Shown here: piece by piece, positions 33,342-43,340 of the stretch | Layout of the letters: each line of letters opens with the position of its first letter | Numbering within the stretch: position 1 is the stretch's first letter | Assembly: GCA_023091735.1 (NCBI GenBank) | Contig: JALKBU010000107.1 | Coordinates: forward strand, 19,181-83,180 | DNA length: 64,000 nt | Direction of reading: 5' to 3' | Source: Trichomonas tenax | Taxonomy: Eukaryota; Parabasalia; Trichomonadida; Trichomonadidae | Notes under the pieces: model-generated | Databases searched by the model: none | What the model was told of the DNA's origin: nothing | The model's input: only the letters and a program-made list of their open reading frames with translations | Made by a program: the position numbers and the translations under genes

Positions 33342-36300
33342 TTACTCAGCTAAGTACTTGAAAACTTTGTCGACAGCACCTTTGCACATTTCTTCCATCT
33401 CATCTGGAGTGGAAAGGAATACGTCTGCAGTGGCTGTCATGACTGTAACACCCAATGATTTTGTGACTTTTTCTTTTTCAGCACTTTTCGCGTCCTTCGT
33501 TGACTCAAGAATTGATGTGAGGAATTCGAGTGGATCAATGTGTAACTCTGCAGCGAGACCTTCTTCAACTTTTCCTTGCTTCATGGCCCTTGATAGTGAG
33601 TCCGCGTGCCTTGTAAGTCTGTTGCATGAAACACGAGAAATTGCTGCTTTCTGGTTCTCGGAGACTTCAGAGCCAAGGAACATTGGATCTGAAACATAAA
33701 TAGGTGGAATGGTGTCGATGGAATGGAATACATCATCACTTGTTGGCTTCCACTTGAAGATCTCGTTGAGCGGGTAAATAGTGACTGGATGGAACTTTTG
33801 GATACCAACTGATGGCTTAGAGTTCTCAACAACAACATTGTACTTCACCAAGCTATGTAACAACATCAAAACAGCATTAGATGATGATGCATCAACTTCT
33901 GTAGCTCTGAAAGCAATTGCACTGATATCCTTCTGCTGGTGAATGTTTTGGATAGCAGACAAAATAGAAGATATCAACAAGAATACAGCATCTCTCTGAT
34001 CAGAGTCACCGCACTTTGCGATAATGGCGTAGAAGTGGAGAAGCTTGTTGAGTGTCTGTGGTGTGATCATGGAGCTGAACTCGGCCCATAAGTTTTCGAT
34101 GTTCTTCACTGCACGAGATTGACCTGAAATAGCATTGTTGACGATGTTTCTGACTCTTGGATCGTATTTGCGAGCATAGAACTCAGCGATTGCATGAATT
34201 GATTGGATGTTGTTCAATCTTCCCCACATGAATGGAACGAGAGCGAACAATGAAGCGATTGGAGCAATTTCATCATGAGAAAGCAAATTGTACATTCTCT
34301 TCTCAATGCATGTAATGAGGATTGTTCTCATGCACAAAAGAACCTGTTGATCGCCATCTGGAGCAGCGAGAATGAGATCGAGCATGTTGAAATTAGTATC
34401 TGACGGAAGTGAATTAACAAACTTTTCGTTTGTGATGAATAATGAAACGATTCTGATTGAGATAGAATACAAACTTGTGTACATTGTTGTGCTGGATTTC
34501 ATGAACTGGATTGCAGTATTGAAGATTTCCTGTGGGAATTCTCCCTTCTCGACCATATATCTCTCCAAAATCTGCATTGCAATTGTCAAATAGTTCGTTG
34601 CAGGACGAAGATCGATTTTCCTGTTTTCAAACTGCATGTATGTTAGATATTTGTGGAATCTTGTCTCCTTAGAGCTGTCTGACCTCTCAGAAAGGTTTTC
34701 GGAAACAATTTGCATCGCTCTCAAGAATGCTGGAATGTGAAGTGCATCGATAGAGTATCCGAGATCATAGAACATCTGCAAAGCTGTTGATGACATAATT
34801 AATTCGCCACAGCAGAGGCCCCACATCAATATATCGCGGGAGGAAATGTTATTCATGACGAGAACTCTGAAGTTTGGCAATGTCTTGTTATCAACCCAAA
34901 CACCGAATGTCTTTAATACTTCGGAGATTGTTGGATAATCATCTTCAACAATACTGTCTTCAATTAATGTTGCGAAAATGATAGAGCAATAAAGAATGAT
35001 GTGCTGGATCAATGGAGAGGCTGTTTCTGCATTCTCTTGATGGCACTTCAAGACAATATTCAAGACAGAGTCCATCAGCTGTTTGTATCTCTCTTCTTGT
35101 TCACCGAAATTGATACGAGTTTTCTCATCGATCTCACCGGCGTTCTGAACATTGTAGAAGAACCATGTGCTGACATCCAAATATTCAATAATGATTGATG
35201 TGAACTTATGAGGCATCTTAGAGAAAATGTAGACTAAGACATTTGTCGCTGACTTCTGCATCTTGTTGTCATCGCCGTTGATGTGGATATTCAGCAATGC
35301 GTATATCAGGAAAGACATATCTCTGTCAATGATTTCATCAATGATAACAGCAATTGGCTGAATCATTCCGAGAATAGAAACAAGAGAAAGAACTTCTTCA
35401 AGGAACAACATCAATGTGTAACACTTGAATTGGTTCTCACAACGCGAAGATATTCCTGATCTTTGGAGATCAAATGAAAGCGGAGTGAGCCAATCTGGCA
35501 TTATCTCAATCAAAATCTCAGGAGTGTTAACATCAACATTTTCAATCAATGGTGAAGCAAATCTCTTCTGATTTGTCTTAGATCTCGATCGCATCTGCGT
35601 CTGTCTTTTCTGGAGATATGAGTTTGTCTTGTTTGCTTGGACAATACGTTTCTGCCTTAAGAACTTCGCAGTGATGAATATTTCACGAGCAAACTGTTCA
35701 CTTAAGAAGCCGAAATGCTTAGCAATCTCACTTGAGAGAATGAAGATCTCTTTCTGGATGAAGACGCTGAAAGATGAAACCATTACCGAACGGGTTGTTG
35801 CGATAGCGGGAAGAATCGAAAGTGCTGCATCAGTGTTACTTCTGTACATTGAGCCAATGAAAACGAGCTTCTCAAGGAAGGTAATTGCAGCTTGACGCTG
35901 ATCAAGGCTTTGCGATGCAAGATAGATGAAGCATAGAGCCATAAGTCTGCCGCAGTTCTGATAATAGAGTATCGTATGAGCACTGTTTGTTTTGAGTGAC
36001 TCTGCTAAATCTTCAACAGCTCGAGTGCGCTGAAGTTGACTGATAACGTTATTCGGAAGATGTATCTGCTCACTCATAGCGCAAAAGATGGAAAAGCTTG
36101 AGCGCGCTTTCTCCATGAAATCATATATTGTGACTTCCGGATGCTGAGTGAAACAAGCAACATAAATGAGCTGCTTGTACTTGAGATCTTCAAGGATCTT
36201 TTTTGTGAAGAGCTTCAATGGGTTGTGTTGGCCATTCTCCGATCTTGGGATGTTAGAAATACGCATCCACAAAGCAAACGCTTCTGTCATTGATTGCAAA

Positions 36301-39300
36301 TATGGAGCGTCAACATCAGATGTGATATTGCAGAAGAAAGAGAACCAGACTTCATTATCAAACAAGTGACCAACTGCACTTCCACAGAAGATACTTGATG
36401 ATGTTATATTGTTGCCACTTCCGACTCTATGGAAAAGCAAAATCTTCTGGAAAATTTCCTTCAAGCAATCGCCAAAGAATGAAATCAATCCCTTCATTGC
36501 ATCATCCTTAGGTTCATTAAGGAAGCAGAACTTAATTTCTGTTGGAATAACTTTCTCACGAATCAATGTCAGTAAAATGTTATATAATGAGTTGTAATAA
36601 ATGAATGTTACGTGTCCTTGTTCATCGAGAATGTCGTTATCTTTTCTGCGTGCAATGAGGCAAATAATAGCTGCAAGAATATATTGGAAGCTGATCTTTC
36701 GCTTGGAAAGAATTGTTGCGAATGCTGGGAAGATCTTGAGTGATGTGTTTGAAATGATACCAGCTAAGTGAATCAAGTCTGTTTCCGTCTTGAATTTTTG
36801 AATAACCTCACTCCAGAATATTTCTATTCTATGAATAGCGAAGTATTGCTGAACATCAGATTTCTTCTCATAGATGTCAGCAATGGCAAACAGCAATGCG
36901 GAAGTGTTATAAATAAAGAGATTATCAGTGCCTTTCTTCGAGACACCCATCAACAACTGCAACAAGAATCTCATGATTTGAATAACAACTTCACGATTCT
37001 CTGTACTGTAAGCAGAGTTTGCTAAGTGATTACCAAGTGATGAAAGATAAAATAGATAAAGTGATGAATGGTTCGATTGCAAGACATCACTAAATGATAT
37101 CTTAGGAAGCATCGATTTGTTGATTCCAAGTGGAGTCGCTGTGAAACTCAAAGCATTAGAAATAGCGAGAGTTGAGATCTGTTCTTCTTGTGCACTTATG
37201 AAATCAATGAATGTGAGACGTAATGTTCTTGTTGTGCCAAGAACTTTAGCAACTTTGAACAATCTTTCTCTCAACTGTGGATGTGGAACACAAAGACCAA
37301 TAACCATTATAAAATTAATGGATTTCATAAAGAATGGACTGAATATTGCTTCTTCGACTTTAGCTGTTTCGATAATGTTAATCATTGCAACAATGATAGA
37401 TATGATTGATGCAAAAGTCTTCTTTGACGTGAAGAAAGACTGATAGAAGTTGTTGAAAATCATTTCAGAGAATTTCTTGTTGATATGGATAATTGCTTGA
37501 AGAGCTCTGATTGTCAACACAACAGTATAAATGGATTCACTGAAAATTCTATTGCAGAGTGTATTGATTAAATCAGCTTCAGGATCAACATACAATGCAC
37601 AATGAATTGCAAGTTCTTCATCGATTTGGCGGCGGCTGTATAAACCATTCTTCCAATCGAATGCATTGGATTGATCGATCTTGAATATCTTTTTGTTGCT
37701 GTTTTCGAATATCTGTAATTCTCTCGCGATCTGATTCTCGATCTTTGTTGTGTGACGAACAATCTGGAATGGGAAACTTGTTTCGCGAAGGGTTGCAATA
37801 ATCTTGCGAAGAGCAATTGGCTTTTCATCAATCGAAGCCAGCAATGCTTCTGAGAAAGAGTTCATATCGAATGTAATCGCTTGATCAGAGATATTGCAGA
37901 TCTTGAGTTTCTTCAGCAAAATGTTCTGAACAGCAGACTTATAATCCTTATAATTTGGCTTATCAAGCATTGACTGATCTTTTGTAGAGAAGATATATAT
38001 GATAGAATGGAACAAGCCAGAGCTGATACTTGGAATGTAGTCAACATCTGAACAAATTGGGATGATGTATTTCATGAAGTGTTCAGGAGAGACTAAATAT
38101 AGCATCTTAAAGAACTCTGAGTAATTGAGATATTCACTTCCAAAGTAGAAAGCGTACTCAGTGAGCCACTCTCTGAGTTCCTGATAGAAGTTGTCAGGAT
38201 TTTCAACATCACAGTTCCATCGTAAATCGTGATGTGTTTCATGGAGAACTACCGGAGGTTCATAGTTGCTTCCTCTGAGTTTAATTGCCAATTTCTTGCA
38301 TAACACGTCAATGATGCTCTTGTTTGATTTGATTTTATCGAGATTATCAACGCAATATTGCTTGACATAAGTTTCAAAGTATTCATCAGCGGTCCTCAAC
38401 TTATCACTGAAGACAAAGTTTGTCAATGCTGCGAATAGATATTGAATAGCATAGTTCTCATGTGATTCTAGTGCTAATTTCTTGACATCATCGTAAATAT
38501 GCTGAAATACTGATGAACCCGCCATAGAAGGATTTTGGGAGATGATCTGTAAGACAATGTTTGTGTAAAACTCTGTAGCTGCAATGCAAGTATCGAGATT
38601 TTTAGATTTTTGGATAATATCGAGTGTTGGAGCAAGAGACTCCATGTAAACAGGTTTCAGCGTAAATCCAATCGAAATTGACGAAAAGATTTTGAAGTAA
38701 GATTGTTTGAGTTCCGAAGAAGAATTCAAACAGAAAGAAAAGATTTTGTCAAAGCAATATTCCGGAGAAAGTTTTGTAAGATAATAAATTGAGCGAATTC
38801 TTGACTCTGCAATGACTTTTCGGACTAGATTCGAATTTGTTATGCAATCAGATGCAATGAAAGAGATTATTTCTTTCAAAAAGTACAAAATCTTATCATT
38901 TGGAAGTCCCTTAAGATAAGGAAGCATCTCATTTAAGTACTCGCTAAACACTAATTGAATTAAAAGATAAATCAAAGTCTTTGTTGTGGCATTTGTCCAA
39001 TCTACGTTTTGTAAGTATTGTGTAAACGCGATTCTGTTTGTATCTTTGAGCTTTGGCATAGTCGTAAGCGAAGCGGTTATGGTTGGGAAAGAATCAGTGA
39101 ACATTTTATAGCTTTTAAAAGGAAATGACGAACCGAATCTTGCAACACTGGCGATAAAACGAAGAAATCTATCATCTTTGAAACCAAAATTCTTGAAAAA
39201 AATCGAAAATTCTTTTTCTCCATTAGGCGTTGTTATATCTTCGTTAGGAGCGTTCTCGAGATACCTCTTGCAAATTGCTGTCATATTTATAGCAAAGGAA

Positions 39301-39353
39301 TCTACTTTATTAAGGAAAACAGCAGAGGAAACGTCCTCCATTTTCTTCGACAT
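33342..39353 (-). CDS. Giant helical-repeat protein (2003 aa), possibly Furry-like
   Basis: An uninterrupted 2003-residue frame, almost entirely alpha-helical with HEAT/ARM-like periodicity, no signal peptide and no transmembrane segment. Polar islands lie near residue 1260 (KRQTQMRSRSKTNQKR) and at the C-terminus (SAEKEKVTKS). Length, all-helical content and a block near residue 130-400 recall Furry/Tao3/Mor2 cell-morphogenesis proteins that scaffold NDR kinases, but I see no diagnostic motif, so this is a weak suggestion. Alternatives are other giant HEAT scaffolds. The start ATG (MSKKMEDV) follows a short AT-rich leader. Confidence 0.7.
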   Translation of the reverse strand: MSKKMEDVSSAVFLNKVDSFAINMTAICKRYLENAPNEDITTPNGEKEFSIFFKNFGFKDDRFLRFIASVARFGSSFPFKSYKMFTDSFPTITASLTTMPKLKDTNRIAFTQYLQNVDWTNATTKTLIYLLIQLVFSEYLNEMLPYLKGLPNDKILYFLKEIISFIASDCITNSNLVRKVIAESRIRSIYYLTKLSPEYCFDKIFSFCLNSSSELKQSYFKIFSSISIGFTLKPVYMESLAPTLDIIQKSKNLDTCIAATEFYTNIVLQIISQNPSMAGSSVFQHIYDDVKKLALESHENYAIQYLFAALTNFVFSDKLRTADEYFETYVKQYCVDNLDKIKSNKSIIDVLCKKLAIKLRGSNYEPPVVLHETHHDLRWNCDVENPDNFYQELREWLTEYAFYFGSEYLNYSEFFKMLYLVSPEHFMKYIIPICSDVDYIPSISSGLFHSIIYIFSTKDQSMLDKPNYKDYKSAVQNILLKKLKICNISDQAITFDMNSFSEALLASIDEKPIALRKIIATLRETSFPFQIVRHTTKIENQIARELQIFENSNKKIFKIDQSNAFDWKNGLYSRRQIDEELAIHCALYVDPEADLINTLCNRIFSESIYTVVLTIRALQAIIHINKKFSEMIFNNFYQSFFTSKKTFASIISIIVAMINIIETAKVEEAIFSPFFMKSINFIMVIGLCVPHPQLRERLFKVAKVLGTTRTLRLTFIDFISAQEEQISTLAISNALSFTATPLGINKSMLPKISFSDVLQSNHSSLYLFYLSSLGNHLANSAYSTENREVVIQIMRFLLQLLMGVSKKGTDNLFIYNTSALLFAIADIYEKKSDVQQYFAIHRIEIFWSEVIQKFKTETDLIHLAGIISNTSLKIFPAFATILSKRKISFQYILAAIICLIARRKDNDILDEQGHVTFIYYNSLYNILLTLIREKVIPTEIKFCFLNEPKDDAMKGLISFFGDCLKEIFQKILLFHRVGSGNNITSSSIFCGSAVGHLFDNEVWFSFFCNITSDVDAPYLQSMTEAFALWMRISNIPRSENGQHNPLKLFTKKILEDLKYKQLIYVACFTQHPEVTIYDFMEKARSSFSIFCAMSEQIHLPNNVISQLQRTRAVEDLAESLKTNSAHTILYYQNCGRLMALCFIYLASQSLDQRQAAITFLEKLVFIGSMYRSNTDAALSILPAIATTRSVMVSSFSVFIQKEIFILSSEIAKHFGFLSEQFAREIFITAKFLRQKRIVQANKTNSYLQKRQTQMRSRSKTNQKRFASPLIENVDVNTPEILIEIMPDWLTPLSFDLQRSGISSRCENQFKCYTLMLFLEEVLSLVSILGMIQPIAVIIDEIIDRDMSFLIYALLNIHINGDDNKMQKSATNVLVYIFSKMPHKFTSIIIEYLDVSTWFFYNVQNAGEIDEKTRINFGEQEERYKQLMDSVLNIVLKCHQENAETASPLIQHIILYCSIIFATLIEDSIVEDDYPTISEVLKTFGVWVDNKTLPNFRVLVMNNISSRDILMWGLCCGELIMSSTALQMFYDLGYSIDALHIPAFLRAMQIVSENLSERSDSSKETRFHKYLTYMQFENRKIDLRPATNYLTIAMQILERYMVEKGEFPQEIFNTAIQFMKSSTTMYTSLYSISIRIVSLFITNEKFVNSLPSDTNFNMLDLILAAPDGDQQVLLCMRTILITCIEKRMYNLLSHDEIAPIASLFALVPFMWGRLNNIQSIHAIAEFYARKYDPRVRNIVNNAISGQSRAVKNIENLWAEFSSMITPQTLNKLLHFYAIIAKCGDSDQRDAVFLLISSILSAIQNIHQQKDISAIAFRATEVDASSSNAVLMLLHSLVKYNVVVENSKPSVGIQKFHPVTIYPLNEIFKWKPTSDDVFHSIDTIPPIYVSDPMFLGSEVSENQKAAISRVSCNRLTRHADSLSRAMKQGKVEEGLAAELHIDPLEFLTSILESTKDAKSAEKEKVTKSLGVTVMTATADVFLSTPDEMEEMCKGAVDKVFKYLAE

Positions 39354-40011
39354 TTTTGATGTTTTAAAAAATTGTCAAATTATGAAATCATCATTTCCTA
39401 GCTTCCTTATCTCTATATCTTTCATTTTCTCTAATTTTGTCAATGATATAACTTCTTCTAAAACTTTATGAAATAATATGAAAAATAAGTTTTTTGATAT
39501 GAAAAAACTAGCTTTCCAAGGAACTAAATAAATGGATTCTTTTGATAATAGATTGGCTTCAGATAGCAATAAATATTTTAAAGATATTTCAGAATTATTG
39601 ACTTTTCAAAGTCATCTTTATCATATCATTATGATTTCTTATAATATTATGAAGAAAAAGTGTATCTTAATTATATTGGAGAACTTATGTATGATATGAA
39701 GTGATATATAAAAATGTCGGATACATATTTAGAGGATTTCCAGTAAATTGGTCAACCAAAGTTAAACAAATAACTTCGCCAACATGAACACTCACCGTTA
39801 TCTATAAGTCAGAGTCCATGATTCATGACTTTGTTGCTGCTTTATCACATATACAATAGAACGGTAAGAAGCCAATACCAGGGTCATTGCTTGTAAAGTC
39901 ATGTAAATTATAAGGCGAAAGGTCATTCAGAATATCACATCTTGCACCCAAAACAGGAATCATATTTATTTTTTCTATGTTCAAATTAAAATAAACATAA
40001 TTAATGTGGAA

Positions 40012-40557
40012 GGGTGAGTAGTCTAGTGGTATGATTCCTATTTTGGGTACAGGAGGTCCCGGGTTCAATGCAGAAACCTGCGTGCCACATGGAAATTTGA
40101 AATTATGCCAAAAATCATAATTTCATCACATAAATTGGATACACAGGTAGGCTACAAGAAAACCAATTATAACAAAAACACACGAAATCGACACATCGAT
40201 CTAAAATATCAGATCCAATTGTCCAAAATTCCGGCACATTCCCAGCACTTTCATGACCTGCTATGGATATATCTGAGGTCTGCTTACGCAGAATTCCCTC
40301 AAAGAGAGGAGATCCCCCACCATCTACAAATCACCTCGAAATTCACTGACATACCACAAAACACACAACACCTCCACTATATGGTGACCACTCACAAACC
40401 AAAGAGACGCACAAACACTCGCCTTTCCGAGGTGAGTGAAATTCAAAAGGTTATCTCCAGTACGACTTTCTCGTCTGGGCTCCACACATGGCACTAGCTG
40501 CTTACATATATATATTCAAGAATAAACATTATCAATTCCTGGCTCGCCTCATTTTTT
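40012..40557 (+). pseudogene. tRNA-Pro(UGG) gene split by a 462-bp insertion in the T-loop
   Basis: The 5' part (40012-40069) has acceptor GGGTGAG, a D-arm with TCTAGTGGTATGA, anticodon loop TTTGGGT (anticodon TGG) and the start of the T-arm CCGGGTTCAAT. The frame of the tRNA then breaks. The missing 3' part is at 40532-40550: TTCAATT-equivalent loop, CCTGG, acceptor CTCGCCT, followed directly by a T6 Pol III terminator (40552-40557). Joined, the T-stem pairs fully (one G-U) and the acceptor pairs with wobbles. TCAAT occurs at both junctions (40065-40069, 40532-40536), like a 5-bp target duplication. The anticodon stem has one A-C mismatch (40040/40050), consistent with decay. Confidence 0.72.
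40070..40531 (+). mobile_element. 462-bp insertion inside tRNA-Pro
   Basis: The insertion begins GCAGAAACCTGCG (able to form a small hairpin) and ends AATAAACATTA, flanked by TCAAT repeats. Its middle is richer in C and A on the plus strand than neighbouring spacer. It includes a 130-codon frame (40105-40497, MPKIIISSHKLDTQ...) of no recognised family, with many His, Gln and Thr residues, which may be fortuitous. A 9-bp hairpin CACTCGCCT/AGGTGAGTG lies at about 40417-40439. No terminal inverted repeats are obvious. Alternatives are a non-LTR/SINE-type insertion or a non-canonical intron. Confidence 0.5.
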
Positions 40558-40993
40558 CTTGTTTTCTTTTCTCATTTGTGAAAAAGATTTTAAAGCTTTG
40601 AAAACAGAAATAAGTATTTTGATTTTTTACCATGCTATGAACACGGATTTTTGTTAAAATACCCAATATTCAGCTTATCAAGATTTAATTTTTTTACATG
40701 TCAAATTGGCAGATTTATCAATTTTTATCACATTTCGATACAAATTTATCATATTTCGATCCATTATAAGTATGGTCATTGAGCACAGTCATTCAAGAAT
40801 TTATGGCATTATTTATTCCACAAAATAAAGCGATATGATAAAATTCATAATTTCAATATGAAAGATATTCACAAAATTATGATGCATACAATCACAGCAT
40901 AGAATAGAAAGTCCTAAGACACAAACTAACAGAGAATAAAAAAAGAGACACAAGTAGGACGATAGAGATTTTGGACACAGCAAATTTTAAATC

Positions 40994-42166
40994 ATGGGTC
41001 GCGTTAAGTCACACCGCGCATCTCTTAAGATGGGTGCAGTCATCCGCAAGAAAGCGAAGGCCAAACGCCAGCGCGAGACAAAGCTTGCGAAGACGAAGCA
41101 GTACCCAAAGCGCTCGAAGAAGATGCTGGTCGCTCCAATGAAGATGCCTAATCGCGAGGAGATCGAGGCTTCCATCCATGAGGGCTCAGAATTCATCAAT
41201 CACGTCTTCAAACCAATCTCGCAGAAATTGACTGAACAGAAAGTCGACTACAAAGATCAAATGGACGAACTTCGCCAGCAAATCATTCAACAATACCACG
41301 AAAGAGTCAGCCAGGCCAAGGAGTCTTACGCAGCGATTCTCGAATCTATCGATGAGGCTGATGCATTCATTGAAGTTCTCGATGCTCGTGATCCAATGAC
41401 ATGCCGCTATCCAGAGTTCGAGGGATCCGTCGCTGAGAAGAAGAAGCCGTTAATGTTCATCCTTAACAAGTGCGATCTTGTTCCACGCGACATTGTTTAC
41501 TCCTGGATAGCTGAGCTCAACAAGGTTGCTCCAACAGCTGCCGTTTGCGCCCTTGCAGGTGAGCCAGCCTCCAACTGCGTTTCTGCGCTCGTTTCACACG
41601 TTGCACCAGGTGCAAAGAAGATCGCAGTCATTGGTATTCCAAAGGTTGGTAAATCCAAGATTTGTGAGTTCTCTGAGACACACCTTGAGTGCCCATCGAT
41701 TATGTTCGCTGAAACAACATCAGATCTTTGCTTACTTGGTGCTGCTGTCTGGCAGGATCCAATCAACATCCTCGCTAAGGAAATCGTTTCCCGCGCTGTT
41801 CAGACACCAGGACAGCCAGATCTCTTCTCTATTTACGAAGTTGATTCTAATATCGAAGATCCAGCTCAGTTCATCGAAGCTCTCGCACAGAACTATAAGG
41901 CTAAGCCAAAGGCTGCTGCTAAGCAGTTCATTGACTCTCTTGTTAGCGGCAATCAGCGCTGGTTCACAGTTCCTCCGGCTGATGTTGCTCCAGAGCCAAA
42001 TCCAGTTCAGGAGGCTGCTCTTGAACTCTCTATCCCAACAGATCTCTCAACAATTAAGTATGTTCAGTTCCAAGCTGGTGATATGATCCAAATCAACTCT
42101 GAACTCTTGAACGAGAACTTCGAAGAGGAGGAATGTGATGAAGAAGAGGAAGCTGCCGAGAACTAA
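40994..42166 (+). CDS. Nucleostemin/GNL3-type circularly permuted GTPase
   Basis: A 390-residue nucleolar-type GTPase implicated by family in 60S ribosome biogenesis. The basic N-terminus (residues 1-50, KKAKAKRQRETKLAKTK) is a nucleolar-targeting signature. Permuted G-motif order is seen: DARDPM (130-135), G4 NKCDLVP (158-164), then G1 GIPKVGKS (214-221). The G3 DxPG motif expected 40-60 residues after G1 is not present; the equivalent region reads FAETTSDLCLLGAAVW. The C-terminus is acidic (EEEECDEEEEAAEN). Hydrolysis may thus be altered or lost. The ATG is clear and the codon bias is moderate to high. Confidence 0.88.
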   Translation: MGRVKSHRASLKMGAVIRKKAKAKRQRETKLAKTKQYPKRSKKMLVAPMKMPNREEIEASIHEGSEFINHVFKPISQKLTEQKVDYKDQMDELRQQIIQQYHERVSQAKESYAAILESIDEADAFIEVLDARDPMTCRYPEFEGSVAEKKKPLMFILNKCDLVPRDIVYSWIAELNKVAPTAAVCALAGEPASNCVSALVSHVAPGAKKIAVIGIPKVGKSKICEFSETHLECPSIMFAETTSDLCLLGAAVWQDPINILAKEIVSRAVQTPGQPDLFSIYEVDSNIEDPAQFIEALAQNYKAKPKAAAKQFIDSLVSGNQRWFTVPPADVAPEPNPVQEAALELSIPTDLSTIKYVQFQAGDMIQINSELLNENFEEEECDEEEEAAEN

Positions 42167-42760
42167 GATATTTATTTTTATTATTTTTTTTAGAGTTAAA
42201 GATTTTTAGAATATATATTTTGATAAATTTACCACCATTTTTTAAAATATTTTTCCTTTATTTCTCGAAGATTATATCTGAAATTATATCAGCAGCTTTT
42301 GAAAATAAGATTTCTATTATAAATTGCTTCAAAATGCAAATATATGGTTTTATCCGAAACATTGAGTTATAAAAAGATATCAGTCAATTAAAAATTGATC
42401 AAGATCATAGTTAACTTTCGACACTGCTCTTCAAACATATATATGATTTTTGCTTCTTGAATGATGAATTCTTATCCCATGAATGATCAATTATTTACTA
42501 ATGATTGTTTCACTTTCTTAAAATCAATTATCATATATTGTCAACTGCAAACATTTGAAACACATCCTATTTGGCCTTGCTAACAAGTTTCATTATTCCA
42601 AATTTCCATATCTATTTGATATACAGTAATAATCTCAAGAAATGTGAAGCGTTCAAATCATTTGTTGAAAGAAATGTTTCTTTGCTGGATAGACAAATTT
42701 TAGTCAAAAAATCAGTTTTAGTATAAGCATGTATATCTGTGTGTACGTTTAAAAATTAAA
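42167..42760. other. Intergenic spacer
   Basis: AT-rich; no gene, repeat or clear relic recognised. Confidence 0.5.
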
Positions 42761-43255
42761 ATGCAATCAAGGAAAACAACTGTCACGACAACACAGCAAA
42801 CAACATTCACAAACAGAGGTGTGTCAGTCAATGACGAACTTGATTCACTCCAATCGCGAAACGACAATCAATTTTATAATAAAGTCTCAAATATCTTGGA
42901 CAAAATCATCGACAAAGTTAAAGATACAGAGGAAAAACTAACAGCAGCAGAGCAGTCAAGGATTGATCAAACAATCACAGGAAATTCCAAATCAGATGTA
43001 AGTACGCAGAAATCTAAAAAGAAAGCCGAAAACCCATTCGCAATGCCTGTAATTCCAGACATGCCGGACGACATGCCATCAGAACAGATAAAAGTCACGC
43101 GTAAAAAGAAAATTATCAAGAAACCAATACAAGAACCAACAATGGATGAAATCCTCGACGCACTTTTCCTTCTGCAGAGAGAAATAAGCGATGTTCGTGA
43201 AAACCAGAAGGAAATGGAAGAACAGATTCGCCAAATACAGAGATTAATCGAATAA
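42761..43255 (+). CDS. Small coiled-coil protein, unknown function
   Basis: A 164-residue protein with a Thr-rich N-terminus (TTVTTTQQTTFTNRG), a helical segment at about 25-70 (NKVSNILDKIIDKVKDTEEKL), a Pro-rich, basic middle (FAMPVIPDMPDDMP, KVTRKKKIIKK) and a C-terminal coiled coil (MDEILDALFLLQREISDVRENQKEMEEQIRQIQRL). Real-gene signals are regular codon use and a clean ATG. It may be an adaptor or cytoskeletal protein; no family recognised. Confidence 0.75.
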   Translation: MQSRKTTVTTTQQTTFTNRGVSVNDELDSLQSRNDNQFYNKVSNILDKIIDKVKDTEEKLTAAEQSRIDQTITGNSKSDVSTQKSKKKAENPFAMPVIPDMPDDMPSEQIKVTRKKKIIKKPIQEPTMDEILDALFLLQREISDVRENQKEMEEQIRQIQRLIE

Positions 43256-43340
43256 TTTTGTGTTTTTTTAATTGTTTTTGATCACTAAACTATTGTATTT
43301 TAATTAAACTCTGGTATGCATGATTAACCTATAGAAAAAG

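Larger units (their letters stand above)
39354..40993. other. Intergenic with interrupted tRNA gene
   Basis: Apart from the split tRNA-Pro (40012-40557) no gene is evident. At 39823-39960 the minus strand reads MIPVLGARCDILNDLSPYN..., ending at a stop, which may be a protein-gene fragment. TTTACATGTCAAA lies at about 40695. CATTTCGATA copies precede the GTPase gene. Confidence 0.5.

Noticed and set aside
39823..40068. 81-codon minus-strand open frame across the tRNA region
   Set aside because: Its first third is antisense to the tRNA-Pro; only the distal part reads protein-like and it is too short to call.
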